64,000 nucleotides of DNA from Pagrus major (GCF_040436345.1 NC_133236.1:16137466-16201465); one strand, 5' to 3'. Positions 38,891-51,840 are shown, counted from the stretch's first letter. The notes: generated by a model not told the origin, from the letters alone. Program-made: numbers and translations.

Positions 38891-41465
38891 ATTTATTTAT
38901 TTACATGGTAACAACACTTGTTTTGTTGGTACATGTTGTTCCATTGAAAAAGAGATTTTTGTCATGTTATTATAGGCTACATTATAGAAGGTATATTGTG
39001 TTTCATATGACTAAACCTACAAGTAAAAATATTTATTCCTATCTCATATCAGACTTTGATCCTTTGTCTGCTCATCCCTATGTTCAAGGCCATTCATTTA
39101 TTTAAAAAAGATCTAGGCTATCTAATTGTTCTATATAGGTTATTTGGGCATTTTGTTGAAAGGACCTAAAAGGTAGTGTAATAGGTAATATATTACTCTA
39201 TGTAGACAGTAATAATGTAATGTAATATACTACTTTAAAATGAAGGTAACTAGTAATATGTATTATATATTGGAGCAGTTGGCACTTGGTCTTCTCACAT
39301 AGCTATCTTAACCGGGAACCTCTGCAGATCATTTTTTAAATTAATTTTTGATATTAATTAAACTAAAATTCAAACATAATGCGCCCTTCGAGGAATTATC
39401 TAAGGCTTGTTTTGTACTGGAAAACAATACTTCCTAGTTCAGGATAACCCTGTTGAGTTTAATTAGAGCAGCTTTTTCACAGCAGACATTTTGACTTGTC
39501 ATCGCAGGAGAAGCACATGCATTACAAATCATATTTGCAATGGCTCCATTATATTACAAGTAAGTCAATATAATGTGACAGTGAGCCTGAACCCTGAATC
39601 TGAAGCTACTAAATGGAATTCAACCATCATTGATTTGCATCGTTCTTCTTATATATTCCTACATTATAATGATCTGTTCCTGTGGATATCATCAACTGCT
39701 CAAAACACAACTTTAAAAGTTTAAAATTGTCCTGTATGACACCAGGAATACTCCTTAAAAAGAATGCCAGCATAAAACCTGACAGTGCAGCAGGATACTG
39801 GCTCACACATCTCAGTGTGTGCAGGCCATTTCATATGGATATTAGAGTATTGAATACATGCAGTGATTATTTATGGTACAATTAACACCCCTAGCCCTCT
39901 TGTTGGAAAACGCAGCATCAGCACTACCTATCTCCAGCATGAGAAACGCATGCTTCACACTTTCATTTGCTTTCACAGCCCAGGGAGCTGTCAGCTGCTA
40001 GGCAACACTGCCTGCATGTGATTACCAAAAGATGGAAGGATTTAGCAGTTTCTTTCCAAGAAAAAGTATCATTTTTTTTTAAATGTGACACCCACTTCAG
40101 TACCGTTAACAGAGAAGACTGAGAAAGCACAATGAAATACCCTTACATAAAATAATAAAGGCGAACATGACAGCTTTTGCTTATTAGTGAACTTTCTCAA
40201 CATTTCTCACATTATGTTGTGAGGTGGAAGCATTCAGTCGTTTATGTAACTAAGGACCAGTGAGATATGAGATAAACTCTGGAGAGTTGCCGGTGGAAGT
40301 GATTAATGCTATTCCTTTTTTTTTTATTTAGCAATGCACCGCACAGCTTGTGTGCAAGGCGAGGCAACTCCCAGGTGGGCATGTGGATGAATAGAAAGTA
40401 GGGCATCGCTGAATGAAACATAAAATAACAACAATGTGAAAAATGTGAACCGTTTTGGTGATTCAGTGACTTTCAGGAATTATTCACACTTAACGGTTCA
40501 TTTTGCTTACACTGTTGATGTTCTATAAGTTGTATTTGACATGAGACTTCACATTTTTGCAAACCACATACACCCTTGTATCAATATCCAGCCCCGAAGA
40601 TTAAGTATCAGTCAGGCTGAGTTTGGAAAATGATGATACTAACCACTGACTGACAGCTCAGAAAACACTTTAAAGCCATGGAAAATGGTCTGCAGTGATG
40701 TACTGTATGAGAGTTCAAGAGTCTGCAGCCTTTCGAAGGTTGTACTTAGTCACAGGAGTGCTTTGAGCTAAATGCTAATACCTGTCAGCTCGGCATGTTA
40801 ATATGACATCAAATTATGATTAGCACTAAACACAAAGTACAGCCAAGGCTGATGGGGATGCCATTAGCTGTGCAGGTATTTGGTTTCAAAGCAAACGACG
40901 GGAAAATGTTGTTTGTTTAAATCTTGTAGATATTGCAATAGTTCACAGGATAAAAGAAAACTTGGACCTACTGGTGGCACAAGAACAAAAGTCAGAGTAT
41001 CAACAAAGTTATTTGGATTTTTTTCCCCCTCTTGAGATATTTCAGTCTGAATGTGGTGGACCATGTGTTAAGCCACGCCACTAACATGCCTGAAAACAAA
41101 AACACTGGTCTGGTCCTTTCAATCCCAGCAGGTTGTTTTCCAAAAGTCAAGATTTAAACCCACCATCACAAATTATAAAGTCAGGCAGCATCAAAGAACA
41201 CTTAAAAGTACTCTGATTTAATAAGATTTACTATTTCCTTAGAACCATAAACACAATGAAAGTCAACATGTACATCAGAACATACAGGCAGGAGTGACTG
41301 TGAAAATGCATAGGAAGAAACTTTATTCCTTTTATAGTTGAAAATAAGGACAATAAGACAACATATCATTTTACAAAAAGAAAAACATACCTTGACTGAA
41401 TTCTGGACTGATGATGAGACCTTCTTATCAACACCAAAAAGTCCAATTTATGTTACAGACCCATC
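38891..41465. other. Intergenic, unit B to rnf8
   Basis: AT-rich sequence with no supported exon. The adjoining segment to the left of 41466 should hold the rnf8 3' UTR (minus strand). The short ORFs at 38905-39105, 39491-39724, 39682-39885 and 40864-41064 show no recognisable domain. Confidence 0.5.
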
Positions 41466-44400
41466 CTAATCCTCAAACTCATCAACACTTTCATCAGAGT
41501 AACCACTGTAGGGCGGACTGGAGTCCAAGTGAATGCTACTGTCTGTGTCCACGGAGACAACAGAGCTGAGGCTACTGTCTATGGACACCATACTGCCGTC
41601 ACTGACATCACTGTCACTACTGCTGCTGCTGCTGCTGCTGTCATCATCATGGATCACCATCACCTGAGCAGAGTCAGCTGCTGGAAAACAGAAAAAGAAA
41701 ACAGCTTCTTTTAACACACTTTGAAAGAGCAGCATCTACACATGACTTTTTAAAGAAAAAAAACTTGCAATATTCTAGATTTTGCTTTAATGTCAACAAA
41801 TCCAACAATGAGTTAGTCTCTCAATACTTTTTAGGTGGTATTTGTTTATTTATTTACCTACCTTCTTTTCTCCTGTTTTTTTCCCTTGACTTCCTCTTCT
41901 GTTTGTGAATACTCTGATTTTCCAAACATATTAAATATCTTTTCATCTGCTAGTTTATCTATATAGTACTCTATGTGCTAAGTTTAAGGTTGCTGCATAC
42001 ATTTTTGTTAAAGGGGCACTATCTAGTTTTGGAGAAGAAATTCAAACTCATAATTTCAATATTTACAATATTAGTGAGTCACTTATACAAACTCAGAAAT
42101 ATTTATCTTTTCCATAACTGCAGAAACAAGCTGTTCTCAGAGGAAAGTAAGTTCCCCAGAACACTGTTTGAAGCTAGAAGGGTGGCAGGGTCCGCCACAT
42201 ATAAACAAAGTGAAACAGTATGAAATTGTGTCAATTAAATCTGATAAAAATGTCTTGGCCAAAACTACATAGTGCACCTTTAAGAAAACAATACAAATCA
42301 GGTTTGAGAAGAAAAAGCTGTTCTGGCACTGAAGTTGTAAATCTTTGAAAACAGGTCACAGATACATGAAGTTTCATTTTTAAAGAAGGCTCAGGGATTT
42401 TCTATAACAGCTGGACACTAGTTTTTACAAAACATTACTCACCAAGGAGTAAATAGGGTATTTATTATACATCTTTCTGCTTTTGTGAGTATTTACAGCA
42501 GCACTGTGAAAAGAGCTGCAACAATTTGTCAATTAATCGATTAGTTGAACGAAAGAAAATCAGAGCTGAATGTCAAGCTGTTTTGACATTTATTTAATTG
42601 TTGCAGTCATTTTTCAAGCAAAAACATCAAACACTTGCTGGTTCCAGCTTCTTAAATGTGAGGATTTGCTGCTTTTCTTTGTCATTCATGACAGTAAATT
42701 AAGAATCTTTGGGCTTTTGAACTGTTGGTTGGACAACTGTAATGAGCATTTTTCACATTTTCAACAATATTTTATTGACCAATTGATTAATCGTGAAAAT
42801 AATCAGCAAATAAATCAATAAATAATTAATAAGTAAGTCTCAGTCATAACTGTGTATGTGGGAATGACCCTGTTTGTGGTAATGAAGGAGCATGTAATCC
42901 AGTGCAAGTCGCTCTTAGACTTGTTTTTCATTTTTGGACAACAATGGCATTCTACACTACAGAAATATAAGCTGTGCCAGGCTTTGGCTACATGGACAGT
43001 ACTTGTTAGCAGAACTAATTCATGGTTGGTTTAGTCTTTTATTTTAGACTGATCCTTTAAAAGCAAACTGGGCATCCTTCAGGCTTTTATCATGGTTAGA
43101 CTTTTTAATTTAAGTGAGAGAACATGTGCCTAATCCTCAAAGATGATGATTTTTTGCTTTAACTATCATTAAATCAAAATTTCCCACTATGTTTTGAAAA
43201 TCAATTTAACACAGTCAGGAACAATCAGCATGTGTCTCATGACTGAGATCAATCAGACCACACTGCTTGCTGTTTTTGATTAGAAATCACGTTGAAGCAT
43301 TGACAAAATAACATGTGTCTTTTAAGTGAATTCCTCGAGCAAGTCTGGCAACCAAATCTAGATAAAGAAGTTCCACGATCAAGGCTCAGGGTGAACTACC
43401 GTCACGCTTTTACCGTTTTTGCTCAAACAATGTTGTAAAACAATATTCCCCTCAGTATATCAACTGAAACAGTGCCACATTTTAAAAATCTTTAAAAAAC
43501 TTCCCCTAAAGATAACATTTTATGTTAGATCTTGCTTCATTTTAATTCCCTGTGTTTTACCTTGTTATCATTATTGTACTTTTTTGCATTTATATTGTAA
43601 GAAGCATGATGTAACTGTGGTTGTGAAAGTTGCTGCGGACCTTAAATTCACTTACAACTGAACCATTTAGTATCTGTATTCTGATCAATAACCTTGATTA
43701 TATCTGTTAAGTGCAGCACATGCATGTTATTTTAATGTTATTTTATTTTCATAGTAGGAGTATTTCGATGCTGCATGCTTCTTTTTATGTAGAATTTAAT
43801 TGTATTTTAGCTGTAATTTGACCATTTCTAAAATGACATCATACAAAAGAAAGACAAGACATGAATCAGCCTCATTGTGCTGCCACCTTGTGGTTTAAAT
43901 GTTCACTGTGCTCTATACTCTGGACCACCCACCCCCAGCCCTCCTTCCCTCGCTCCACATCTATCAAGCCAACAAAGGCTGAAGCAGCGAGTCCGTAAAC
44001 AGCTTGTAAACATAATTTCTTCACATTTCCGAGCAGCTTCACCACACCAGCTCAGGGTCGAGCACTTTGCTCAAGGACACTTGAGTGGTTGCTGCTGAGG
44101 GCGAGAGTCACTGAGCTCACCCACACATGTCAAGGCTCTCCAGTCATTTGATCTGATGAATGTGGCATTACACACCATTGCTAGTAAGTAGACTGTCAGG
44201 CAGATATTAATGCTGTATGCCGGGTCATGCGTGTGGGTAGCTTGTGCATGAGTGTGATCCTGACTGTCACACACTGTAGTTTGATGGTTTTTTGAGGGTT
44301 ATAGATACACTTCGTGTCTATCTGAGTAAATTTACCACTGTTTTCAAACAAACCCTAATGTTTTTCAAAATGACAGCAGATGTTGAGTCGAGTATTTAAG

Positions 44401-47400
44401 ACCGCCGACTGGGACAATTGTTAACTGGTCCAATTTCACTTGATATGCTTCCCTTTGGTGGAAGAAAAGTAAATTAAGCTAGAGTGTGTTTTGTACAATA
44501 GCCGTTTTTTTTTTGAGCCGATACTGATAACCAATGATTTCACATTTTTGTATTTTAAAAAGAAGCTGGTGAACTGTAGTTTATGCACAACTGAGGTTAA
44601 GAAATGCCAACATGTAGTGAGCAAAGACAGGTAACTCAATATCGCCTTCTCTTCTCCTCCTCTGTGTTTATTGGTGGATTGCAAACTCACTTCCAAGGTG
44701 CAAACAGTCACCTACTGTATCTAGGTTTGTAAATGCTGCTCTTGTTAATTCAGTGAAAGCAGTTTGGCTTCATATTATGGGCTTTATTTATTGGCTAGAA
44801 TTTCATCAAAACCAATAAATAGCCAATAACAGAGCTTTCTCCATATAGGGCCATATATAATTTATTGGTCTGATCTATATTGTGGAGACAAATGGAGAGA
44901 AAAAACATCGAAAGAACCTTCATGCAGGATTATTTCCAGTCTTTGCTGCAAGGACAAGTTCTATCATCTGTGTTTGAATATAATCCACACACCACCCCAA
45001 AAGGATATGTTATTAAACCTCACCCTGTTTAACGGTCAGACTGACTCTTATCTGTTCCTTAACTCATTGTTTACCACTCCCGAGGACATTTCAAGGCTTC
45101 CCACTGACCTGACCTGCTGACATCATGGTCACAAGCCATGGTCTCTAAAACAAGGAAAACTCACCTTGATCAGTTTATGTTACCTATTTTTTCTGTAAAA
45201 ATTGGAAAGGTAAATATTATGTATGACATAATGTCTTGCCTCAATTGGGTTCATGTTCACATTTCTCTTAAAAACAAAATCAATCTAACTCTAGGATATG
45301 GCACTACTGGTAACGCACCTCTCACCTTTCCTCTCAGTGATGAGCGTCTGCCGCCTCGCCTTCATGTCCAGGCTCAGGTTTTCCACCATGCTGTTGATGC
45401 AGTTGTCCAGGGCCAGGCAGCGGGTCTGGGACTGGATGGCTTGACGGCAGATGGGACATTCGTCTTTCTTTTTACGCCACTGCTTGATGCAGTGACAGCA
45501 GAAGCTGTGGGCGCAGTTCAGGATGACTGCCTGCAGACGATATCAATGCAGAGTCAATAGTTTATTTCATTGTAGATGTGTTCTGAAACTTCTGAAGTAC
45601 CTCACAGAGGTACAAGTTTTTTTTTCTGATAGCTGTAAATATTTTCATTGCTGTCAAACACAGTCAAAGATTTGTACAGAGAAATCAAATACAGCACTTA
45701 TTGTATTAGTAAAAGCTAAATTGACTCTTAATCTGACCTCGATGAAGAGCTCTGAGCAGATGATGCACTGAAGCTCGTTCTCCAGAACTTCAGTCACTTG
45801 TGTGACTACTTCCTCTTTTTGGGCCCTTGCCTTTTCTTTCTCCTCCTACAAAAATAGACAAAATAATTAATGAAGCTGTGTTGATGCCATGTCCAACTAT
45901 GCAGAAAGCATGCTTATAGGACTGTGAATATATAGTCATACCTTTGTCACTTCCAGCTCTTTGTTTTTGGCCGAGAGAATCTCTTCAAAGGCTTCCCGAG
46001 AAAGAGAAAGTTCGCCTATAACTTTCTTTTGCTGAAGACATTGAAAACAGATAAAAATTAACCAACGTATTAAGAATTTTAGTCCAATTTATGTTTTTTT
46101 ACATCACATTTTAACACTTAATTCATGAGTTGCTTGTACTTGTGCTGTAACTATTCATAAATGTTCCAGTTTAATGCTGCGTACCTCTTGCAGTGCATCT
46201 TCCAGCTGTTTTTTCAACAGTTCCTCTTGTTGCTGTGTTTTCTGTGCCTAAACACATAAAAAAAAAAAGTTTTGATTTAAGAGTTTCGGGATTAGCAGTC
46301 GTTCATACAAAATTTGTGCTCTTTTTATATGCGTCCACATCTTTATGACTATCTGTTGGCCCACACCACATACATAAGTAAAACATTGGAAAAAATGACT
46401 TATTATACATTATTAACACATAAATGAGAGAAAAACAACTTTTTACTATTAGATTGCATATTATGATAAAAGAAATCAAACATTTTGGCATCAAAATAAA
46501 AGACAGAATTCTCTGCAGTAAAGAAGAGTAAACTGAGATCACCAAAAACACATTGTCTTACGCACTGCAGGAACTGTTTGGCCATGCAGATAAGTGTAAG
46601 TTTTAAGTGAAAAGGTTTCAAGGCATTAATCTCTCTAAAATGTGCCACCACACTAATACAATTTGTGCTAAACATAATTGCATGTGTGTTGCTCAAAACA
46701 CTGAACAAAATGAAACCTGAATTTCAGAATCGCAGCACATGTATCCAAAACTATGCGCAGGGCCAGCTATCACGATTTGAGTGAACTGGCCCTTTAAATG
46801 ATCCTGACTTCTTCACTGCTCTGTAATTTAATGTGTTATATGAGGCTGTTTTTATTTTCCAGCAAATCTACATAAAAACTAACATACGACTGAAGAGGAA
46901 AGAAAAGAAAAAGAAGAAGAAGAAGAAGAAGAAGAAGAAGAAGAAGAAGAAGAAGAAGCTACTGAAACACCTCTCACCTCAAGCTGCCTCTTAGTTTCAC
47001 TGAAGGACTTCTCCAACGTCTCCATCCGGTGCATCTTGGCTCTGAGCGTCTCCAGCTGACCTTGCAGCTCCTTGACCTGCTCCTCCCTGAGCGGGTCCGT
47101 CTTCTGGGGCTCTCCCCCTAGTGATGCTACCTGCCTCTGGGTGTCGTCCACCTGCTCCCTCAGCATCAGAATGTTCTGGCTGTACCTGCAAACGTAAACA
47201 AATTTTAACAAAAACATACGGAAAATCAAACTGAGCATCATTAACTCTTTCATTTAATTTGTACAACATCTAAACAACATAAAATATTATGTTGTTTAGA
47301 TGCATGACAAGCACAAACTGAGGCTTACATCTGCAAGTTATCCATGTCGCATGGAGTGCTGGAGCCATCTGAGGGCCGGTCTACTTCCTGGACTTGTCTA

Positions 47401-49905
47401 CTGGTTCCAGTTTCCTCCGGCTGGCTGTGACTAGGCCGCTGCTGGCGTTTCACTGGTGACAGAGGACAGGGCTTTGCAAATGACTTGTCTGCAGAAGAGC
47501 AGCGGTAGAGCTTGGGCTTTGAGGTAGACGGCTCAACTTCATCCACGGCCAACTTCCTCTTGGGCTTCTTGGAAACGTGGGCTGCCTTAGCCCCCTGTCC
47601 ATGTCCCTTTGCCAGGTACAGTTTAATGTCTTTGAGCGGCCGCTGGACGAGGATGTAGTCAAACTCTGCTTTGGTTCCGATTACAGCAACCCCAAGTTGT
47701 ATGGAGTCACCGAGCCTCAGCTGATGGGCTTCTTCCGCAGGAATGCGGTTTCCATTCACCCACACACCGTTCAGACTCTGGAAGAAAGAAGCAAGATGTC
47801 TTTTTCGGATGGTGATACAATACAAAGAATATTTAAAAAAATACATTCTGTGACTTCATTAGGTCAACCTGTTAAATCGAAATGCAATCTAACACAACAG
47901 CCCAGCCTCTACAAAGATAATAAAATTAATTTCACACTATACAGCAGTATTAGTTTAACTAATAATTGATGAGCCATAACATTTAAACCTCTTACAGGGG
48001 GTCTACATGTTGTTGATGATCATCTCAATACAATGTTCTGCTAGGAAACCTTGGATCCTGATCCATGGTTGGGTCTCTGTGGATCAGACTTGTTCCGGCA
48101 TGTCCCCATGGGTGCTTGATCTGATTGATAGTTTGAAAGTGTCCTTATCAATTAACATAAAGTTGAATTTAAAGAACTCAGACAGTTTTATCGGCACTGA
48201 AAATTATCATCTTCATATATATAGATTTTGGGGCAGATATGTTGTATTGGATTGTCTTGTTACCTTGTATCTCATAAGAGGGCCAGGGAGTGTATCATTG
48301 AACTTAAAAAAACAAAGTGATTTGGTTCAAATTTACGCTTCGAAACACCCTTTTGTTTTAATTCTGATTTCAATACTAGATTAAGTATATTAAGTGACCC
48401 ACTCAGTATAGTGGACTGTAACGACTTAGTTCTTTTTGTGCTATAACCTGCAATTACATAAGTAATGAATGGGAGATGTTCGGTATCCAGAGGAGGAAGT
48501 CTCCAGTTCAGAGCTAATTGCCCATCGTCCTCTGGTGATATGCTGAGAGCTCAGGATTTTGTTAAGGCGGTGGACAGCTTTGCACAGAAACCGGATTTAC
48601 CACAAAATTGTGGTTTAAGGTAGGATGTTCCTAATGACTATTTACCCTCATGTTTACACAGAATTTTAAACTTAGACTAGTCGACTAGCCTAAAGGTTAG
48701 AAAACACTCAAAAATTTAGCACAGTTCAAACATTTAAAGTTTAGACATTATCCCCAACTACATGTGTATTTTTTATCTTTAACGCAACAGTTAACCGGTG
48801 TTAACATCAATAATGAGGCTCTTTTTTCTATAATGCAACATGTGACTAGGTAGACATGACATTTCAGTGCAAATTATGTGGATATGTAATTTAAATGTGT
48901 GCATTATTAAAAAATTGAGCATTTAACTGATCGCACCCATGCCTTCTGAGGTAAGAAAGATCACAATGTTTTGCATGTTTATGGATGTCTCATGAAAACG
49001 GCAAAGATTTATCAGGCTAAATGATCAATTCTTAGTTTGACTCAGCGGCCTGACATGTATTTGGGATGGTTGACAGGTGCAGACCGGCTTTTGATTGAGA
49101 AAGCATTGTTTGATTGTAATGTTTCATAGCATATTTTAATGATCTTGTGTGGCTGATAATCGAATTCTGCTGATGTTAAAAATATATTATACAGAACCAC
49201 AGGGCTTCTGTCTACAAAATCATACAGAAACACAAAGGAAAACATATAGAAAAGAATGGTTCGTCGTTGTTTGTTGCCATTTTCCACATCAGTTATAATA
49301 TCTTATTAGAGAATAGTCGTCAGGATTTGTTTGTATAGTAAAATCATTAAAATGTAAATAATAAAAGACAATGCAATACTCATAGGTGAGCAAATAATAA
49401 ACCTGGCTACCTTCCTATCTGTCACTGTCCACTGGCCATCTTCCCTTTGCTTGAAAGTGCAGTGCAGTCTGGAGATCATCAGAGGACAACTTGGAGACAA
49501 CAGCTGGTAGGTTACATCCACACCACGTCCAATGGTGATCTGGACAGCCACAAAACAAACATGTCAACAGTTAGCAAGCTTTCTAGCCTACTGTGCAGCT
49601 CTTTACCCCATTAAGACACACGAATACTCTTATACAACCACAAGCTGAAGAAATAAATAAACACTGAATGCAGAGTTCATTTTGTAAGAAAATCTGAATC
49701 TACTGAGAACTTAAAAAGTTTTATGGTTATGAGTGCAAGGCTAATTTAGCTAAGTTAGTTAGCTAGCATTAGCAGACTGCACCTCAGTATTGTCGAACAA
49801 GCGGAGCCAGTCTGAGTTTCTCCCGACTCTCATCAAACATAAAACCTCTGAGTCCGAACATTCATCCTCCTCGGCCGCAGACGAGTCTGCCGTAACAGTC
49901 TCCAT
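41466..49905 (-). CDS. rnf8: E3 ubiquitin-protein ligase RNF8 (FHA-RING)
   Basis: Nuclear ligase recruited by phospho-MDC1 to DNA breaks, where it starts histone and linker-histone ubiquitination. Nine coding exons: 49783-49905 (ATG 49905), 49411-49539, 47329-47777, 46978-47185, 46185-46247, 45942-46031, 45738-45845, 45326-45530 and 41466-41680 (stop). Phases agree and give 529 residues. The FHA domain (residues ~25-110) shows ITIGRGVDVTYQL, PLMISRLHC and SLNGVWVNGNRI, so the phosphopeptide-binding G-R, S-R-x-H and N-G residues are present. A coiled coil spans residues ~235-390 (YSQNILMLREQ.., AQKTQQQEELLKKQLEDALQ). The C3HC4 RING follows at ~385-425 (QCIICSELFIE, LNCAHSFCCHCIKQW, CPICRQ). 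After ..TERKA, where human RNF8 ends within a few residues, this protein continues about 70 residues as a Ser/Asp-rich tail. Exon 1's donor (GTGCAG) is weak. Confidence 0.94.
42008..42285 (+). repeat. MITE, family B (second copy), in rnf8 intron 8
   Basis: Matches 17443-17726: starts AAAGGGGCACTATCTAG, has aacaagctgttctcagagga and gtttgaagctagaagggtgg, and ends tagtgcacctttaag. Intron 8 (41681-45325) also carries a family A repeat at 42515-42830 and no other supported gene. Confidence 0.75.
46911..46958. repeat. (AAG)n microsatellite beside the rnf8 exon 4 donor
   Basis: A pure AAG run on the plus strand (CTT on the transcribed rnf8 strand) begins about 19 nt inside the intron after the exon 4 donor (GTGAGA at 46977). 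Confidence 0.95.
47778..49410 (-). other. rnf8 intron 2
   Basis: A 1.6-kb intron between the two FHA exons. No other gene is supported; the ORFs at 47577-47969 and 48007-48384 (+) are antisense or random. Confidence 0.7.
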
Positions 49906-51100
49906 CTTATCTCATTCTGTCAGCGGCTAATATCGACCCGAAACACTTGCTATGTTGTTCCTCCGTCCATAGCTAACGTAGTAGCACAAGTGTCAAGATG
50001 GACACTGACAGGGAAGAACCGGAAAACGATTTGCTTGTTTTCAAAATAAAGGCGTCAGACGAGTTGAGCTGACAATTAACTGGCGTTAAAATGAACATTT
50101 TTAATAAGAATACAAATAAAAATAAAAAACACGAGGTGAAACGGCTTTTGAACTGTTTTGTACTGTCCCACAGCCCTCTTGCAATAAGGATGTGCTCCAA
50201 TTAAGACTTTTAATTTAATTTTCAATTAATTTCATTTGATAATTTTACATGAAAAACAAAATAAAATGATAACTAAATAAATATATAAAGCATATTAATC
50301 AAATATAAAATATTTAACAGTGCTTAATTATAGCGAGACATTTTGTTATTTTGTAATCTTAATCCATTTATCAATAAATACATATTTTTTTGGGGGGAAG
50401 ATGCATCATTTTAAATGCATGACTTTGTAATATGTTACACAGGGATGAAAAGTAAATAATTATCCTACAGTTACATGAGTATATATCCTTTCGTATCCAT
50501 TTTGGATTTCATTTTGTGCTACTTGATATTTCTACTCCATTACATTTCAGAGGGAAATATTGTACTTATTTACTACATTTATTATTTGACTTTATAAAAT
50601 GCTGCTTACATATCAATGCATCTGTAATTAAAAAATCCAACGGTATATTAGTGGTAGAAGGAGCATTCAGATAATTTACTGAAGAAGAAGTATCAATATA
50701 TTACTATTAAAGTACTATATGTATGTACTGTATACTTGAGTAAATATAGGCTACTTATTTTTTTTCCACAACCGACATTAAAATGCATTTTAATCATGTT
50801 AATTTGGTACACACTCATACGGAAGTCCTAAAGGGCCATGCATTCATACATTTTATTTCCTCTGTTTTCCTGTGATAACAAGTTAATTTCATTTGTTTTC
50901 TCGAGATCTCGAGTTATTATCTCGAAATAACAACTACCGTTTTCCCAAGATAAAGGGATAATTTTCTTGAGATCTCGAGATAACGAAACTTTGTTTTCCC
51001 AAGATAACGATATAATTAATTCGAGATCTTGAGAAAACAAAACGGTAGTGTATCATCAATGTATTATCAATCATTGCAGGAAACATCATTCAGTGTAGCA

Positions 51101-51322
51101 ATGTCAGAGGAGCAGGAGCATATCGATCACCACGTCACATATGTTTTCAATCAAGGCCTGACACAGGCTGAAATAGCATTATGCCTTGCTATTACAGATA
51201 ATATACACATTAGTGTGCGTAATCTAATAAGACGGTTAGAAAGGCTTCAGCTATATCGGCGGCGCAATCTAAGTGAACCTGATGTCGTCATTAACTACAT
51301 AGCTGACCAGCTATGTAGTTAA
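51101..51322 (+). pseudogene. HTH-like fragment of a transposase/integrase ORF
   Basis: A 73-codon ORF from the ATG at 51101. The stretch NQGLTQAEIALCLAITDNIH followed by ISVRNLIRRLERLQLYRRRN resembles the N-terminal DNA-binding region seen in eukaryotic rve-domain transposase-like proteins (x-G-x-T-x-x-E-I .. S-x-R-x-L-x-R .. L-x-R-R-x-N). No catalytic DDE core follows; the frame ends at the right inverted arm. Most likely a decayed or internally deleted transposase. The family match is from memory of general patterns, not a search. Confidence 0.5.
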
Positions 51323-51324
51323 TG
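51289..51324. repeat. 36-bp near-perfect palindrome
   Basis: Left arm cattaactacatagctg and right arm cagctatgtagttaatg (17 bp each) are exact inverted copies separated by AC. It lies at the junction of the HTH ORF and the right inverted arm of the element at 50817-51591. Confidence 0.95.
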
Positions 51325-51602
51325 AGGAGATCTCGAATTAATTATATCATTATCTCGGGAAAACAAAGTTTCGTTATCTCGAGATCTCGGGAAAACGAAG
51401 TTTCGTTATCTCGAGATCTCGAGAAAATTATCTCGTTATCTCGGGAAAACAGCAGTTGTTATTTCGAGATAATAACTCGAGATCTCGAGAAAACAAATGA
51501 AATTAACTCGTTATCACGGGAAAACGGAGGAAATAAAATGTATGAATGCATGGCCCTTTAGGGCTTCCGTACTTTAGGGTTTCCGTACATTCACACTCTT
51601 AT

Positions 51603-51840
51603 ATTTCATTCATTTTATGACAAACTGCGACTTATTGAAGTTGAAAAATTAACTTTAAAATTGACAAACATCAGAAGGGCGTGACTTCGTCACACTCTCC
51701 TTTCAGTGGACCTCATTCCCAAAAAACTTTTTAGATCCTATTTGACCACACATGTGATGTTTGTCAATTTAAAAAATCATTTTCCAAGTCAATATCATCG
51801 CATTTTGTCATAAAATCAATGAAATATAAGCCTGTGATAA
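51603..51840. repeat. Fold-back MITE
   Basis: The arms attttatgacaaactgcga .. aaattgacaaacatc on the left and gatgtttgtcaattt .. tcgcattttgtcataaaat on the right are imperfect inverted copies. The motif is related to family C at 52018-52200. Confidence 0.6.

Larger units (their letters stand above)
50817..51591. mobile_element. Long-TIR DNA transposon remnant
   Basis: Inverted arms of more than 200 bp run inward from (A)TACGGAAGTCCTAAAGGGCC at the left and end ..GGCCCTTTAGGGCTTCCGTA and a further TTTCCGTA at the right. The arms are rich in CTCGAGATCTCGAG and TTATCTCGGGAAAAC motifs. The flanks share CACACTC (50810-50816 and 51592-51598). If the true ends are TAC..GTA, a 6-bp duplication CACTCA/CATTCA with one mismatch fits instead. 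The centre holds an HTH-like ORF (51101-51322). The family may be IS3EU-like or another rve-integrase group; this is uncertain. Confidence 0.75.

Noticed and set aside
50828-51561. Two further ORFs with a repeated SLSRENEVSLSRDLEKI pattern
   Set aside because: Translations of the CTCGAGATCTCGAG-rich inverted arms of the transposon; not protein-coding.
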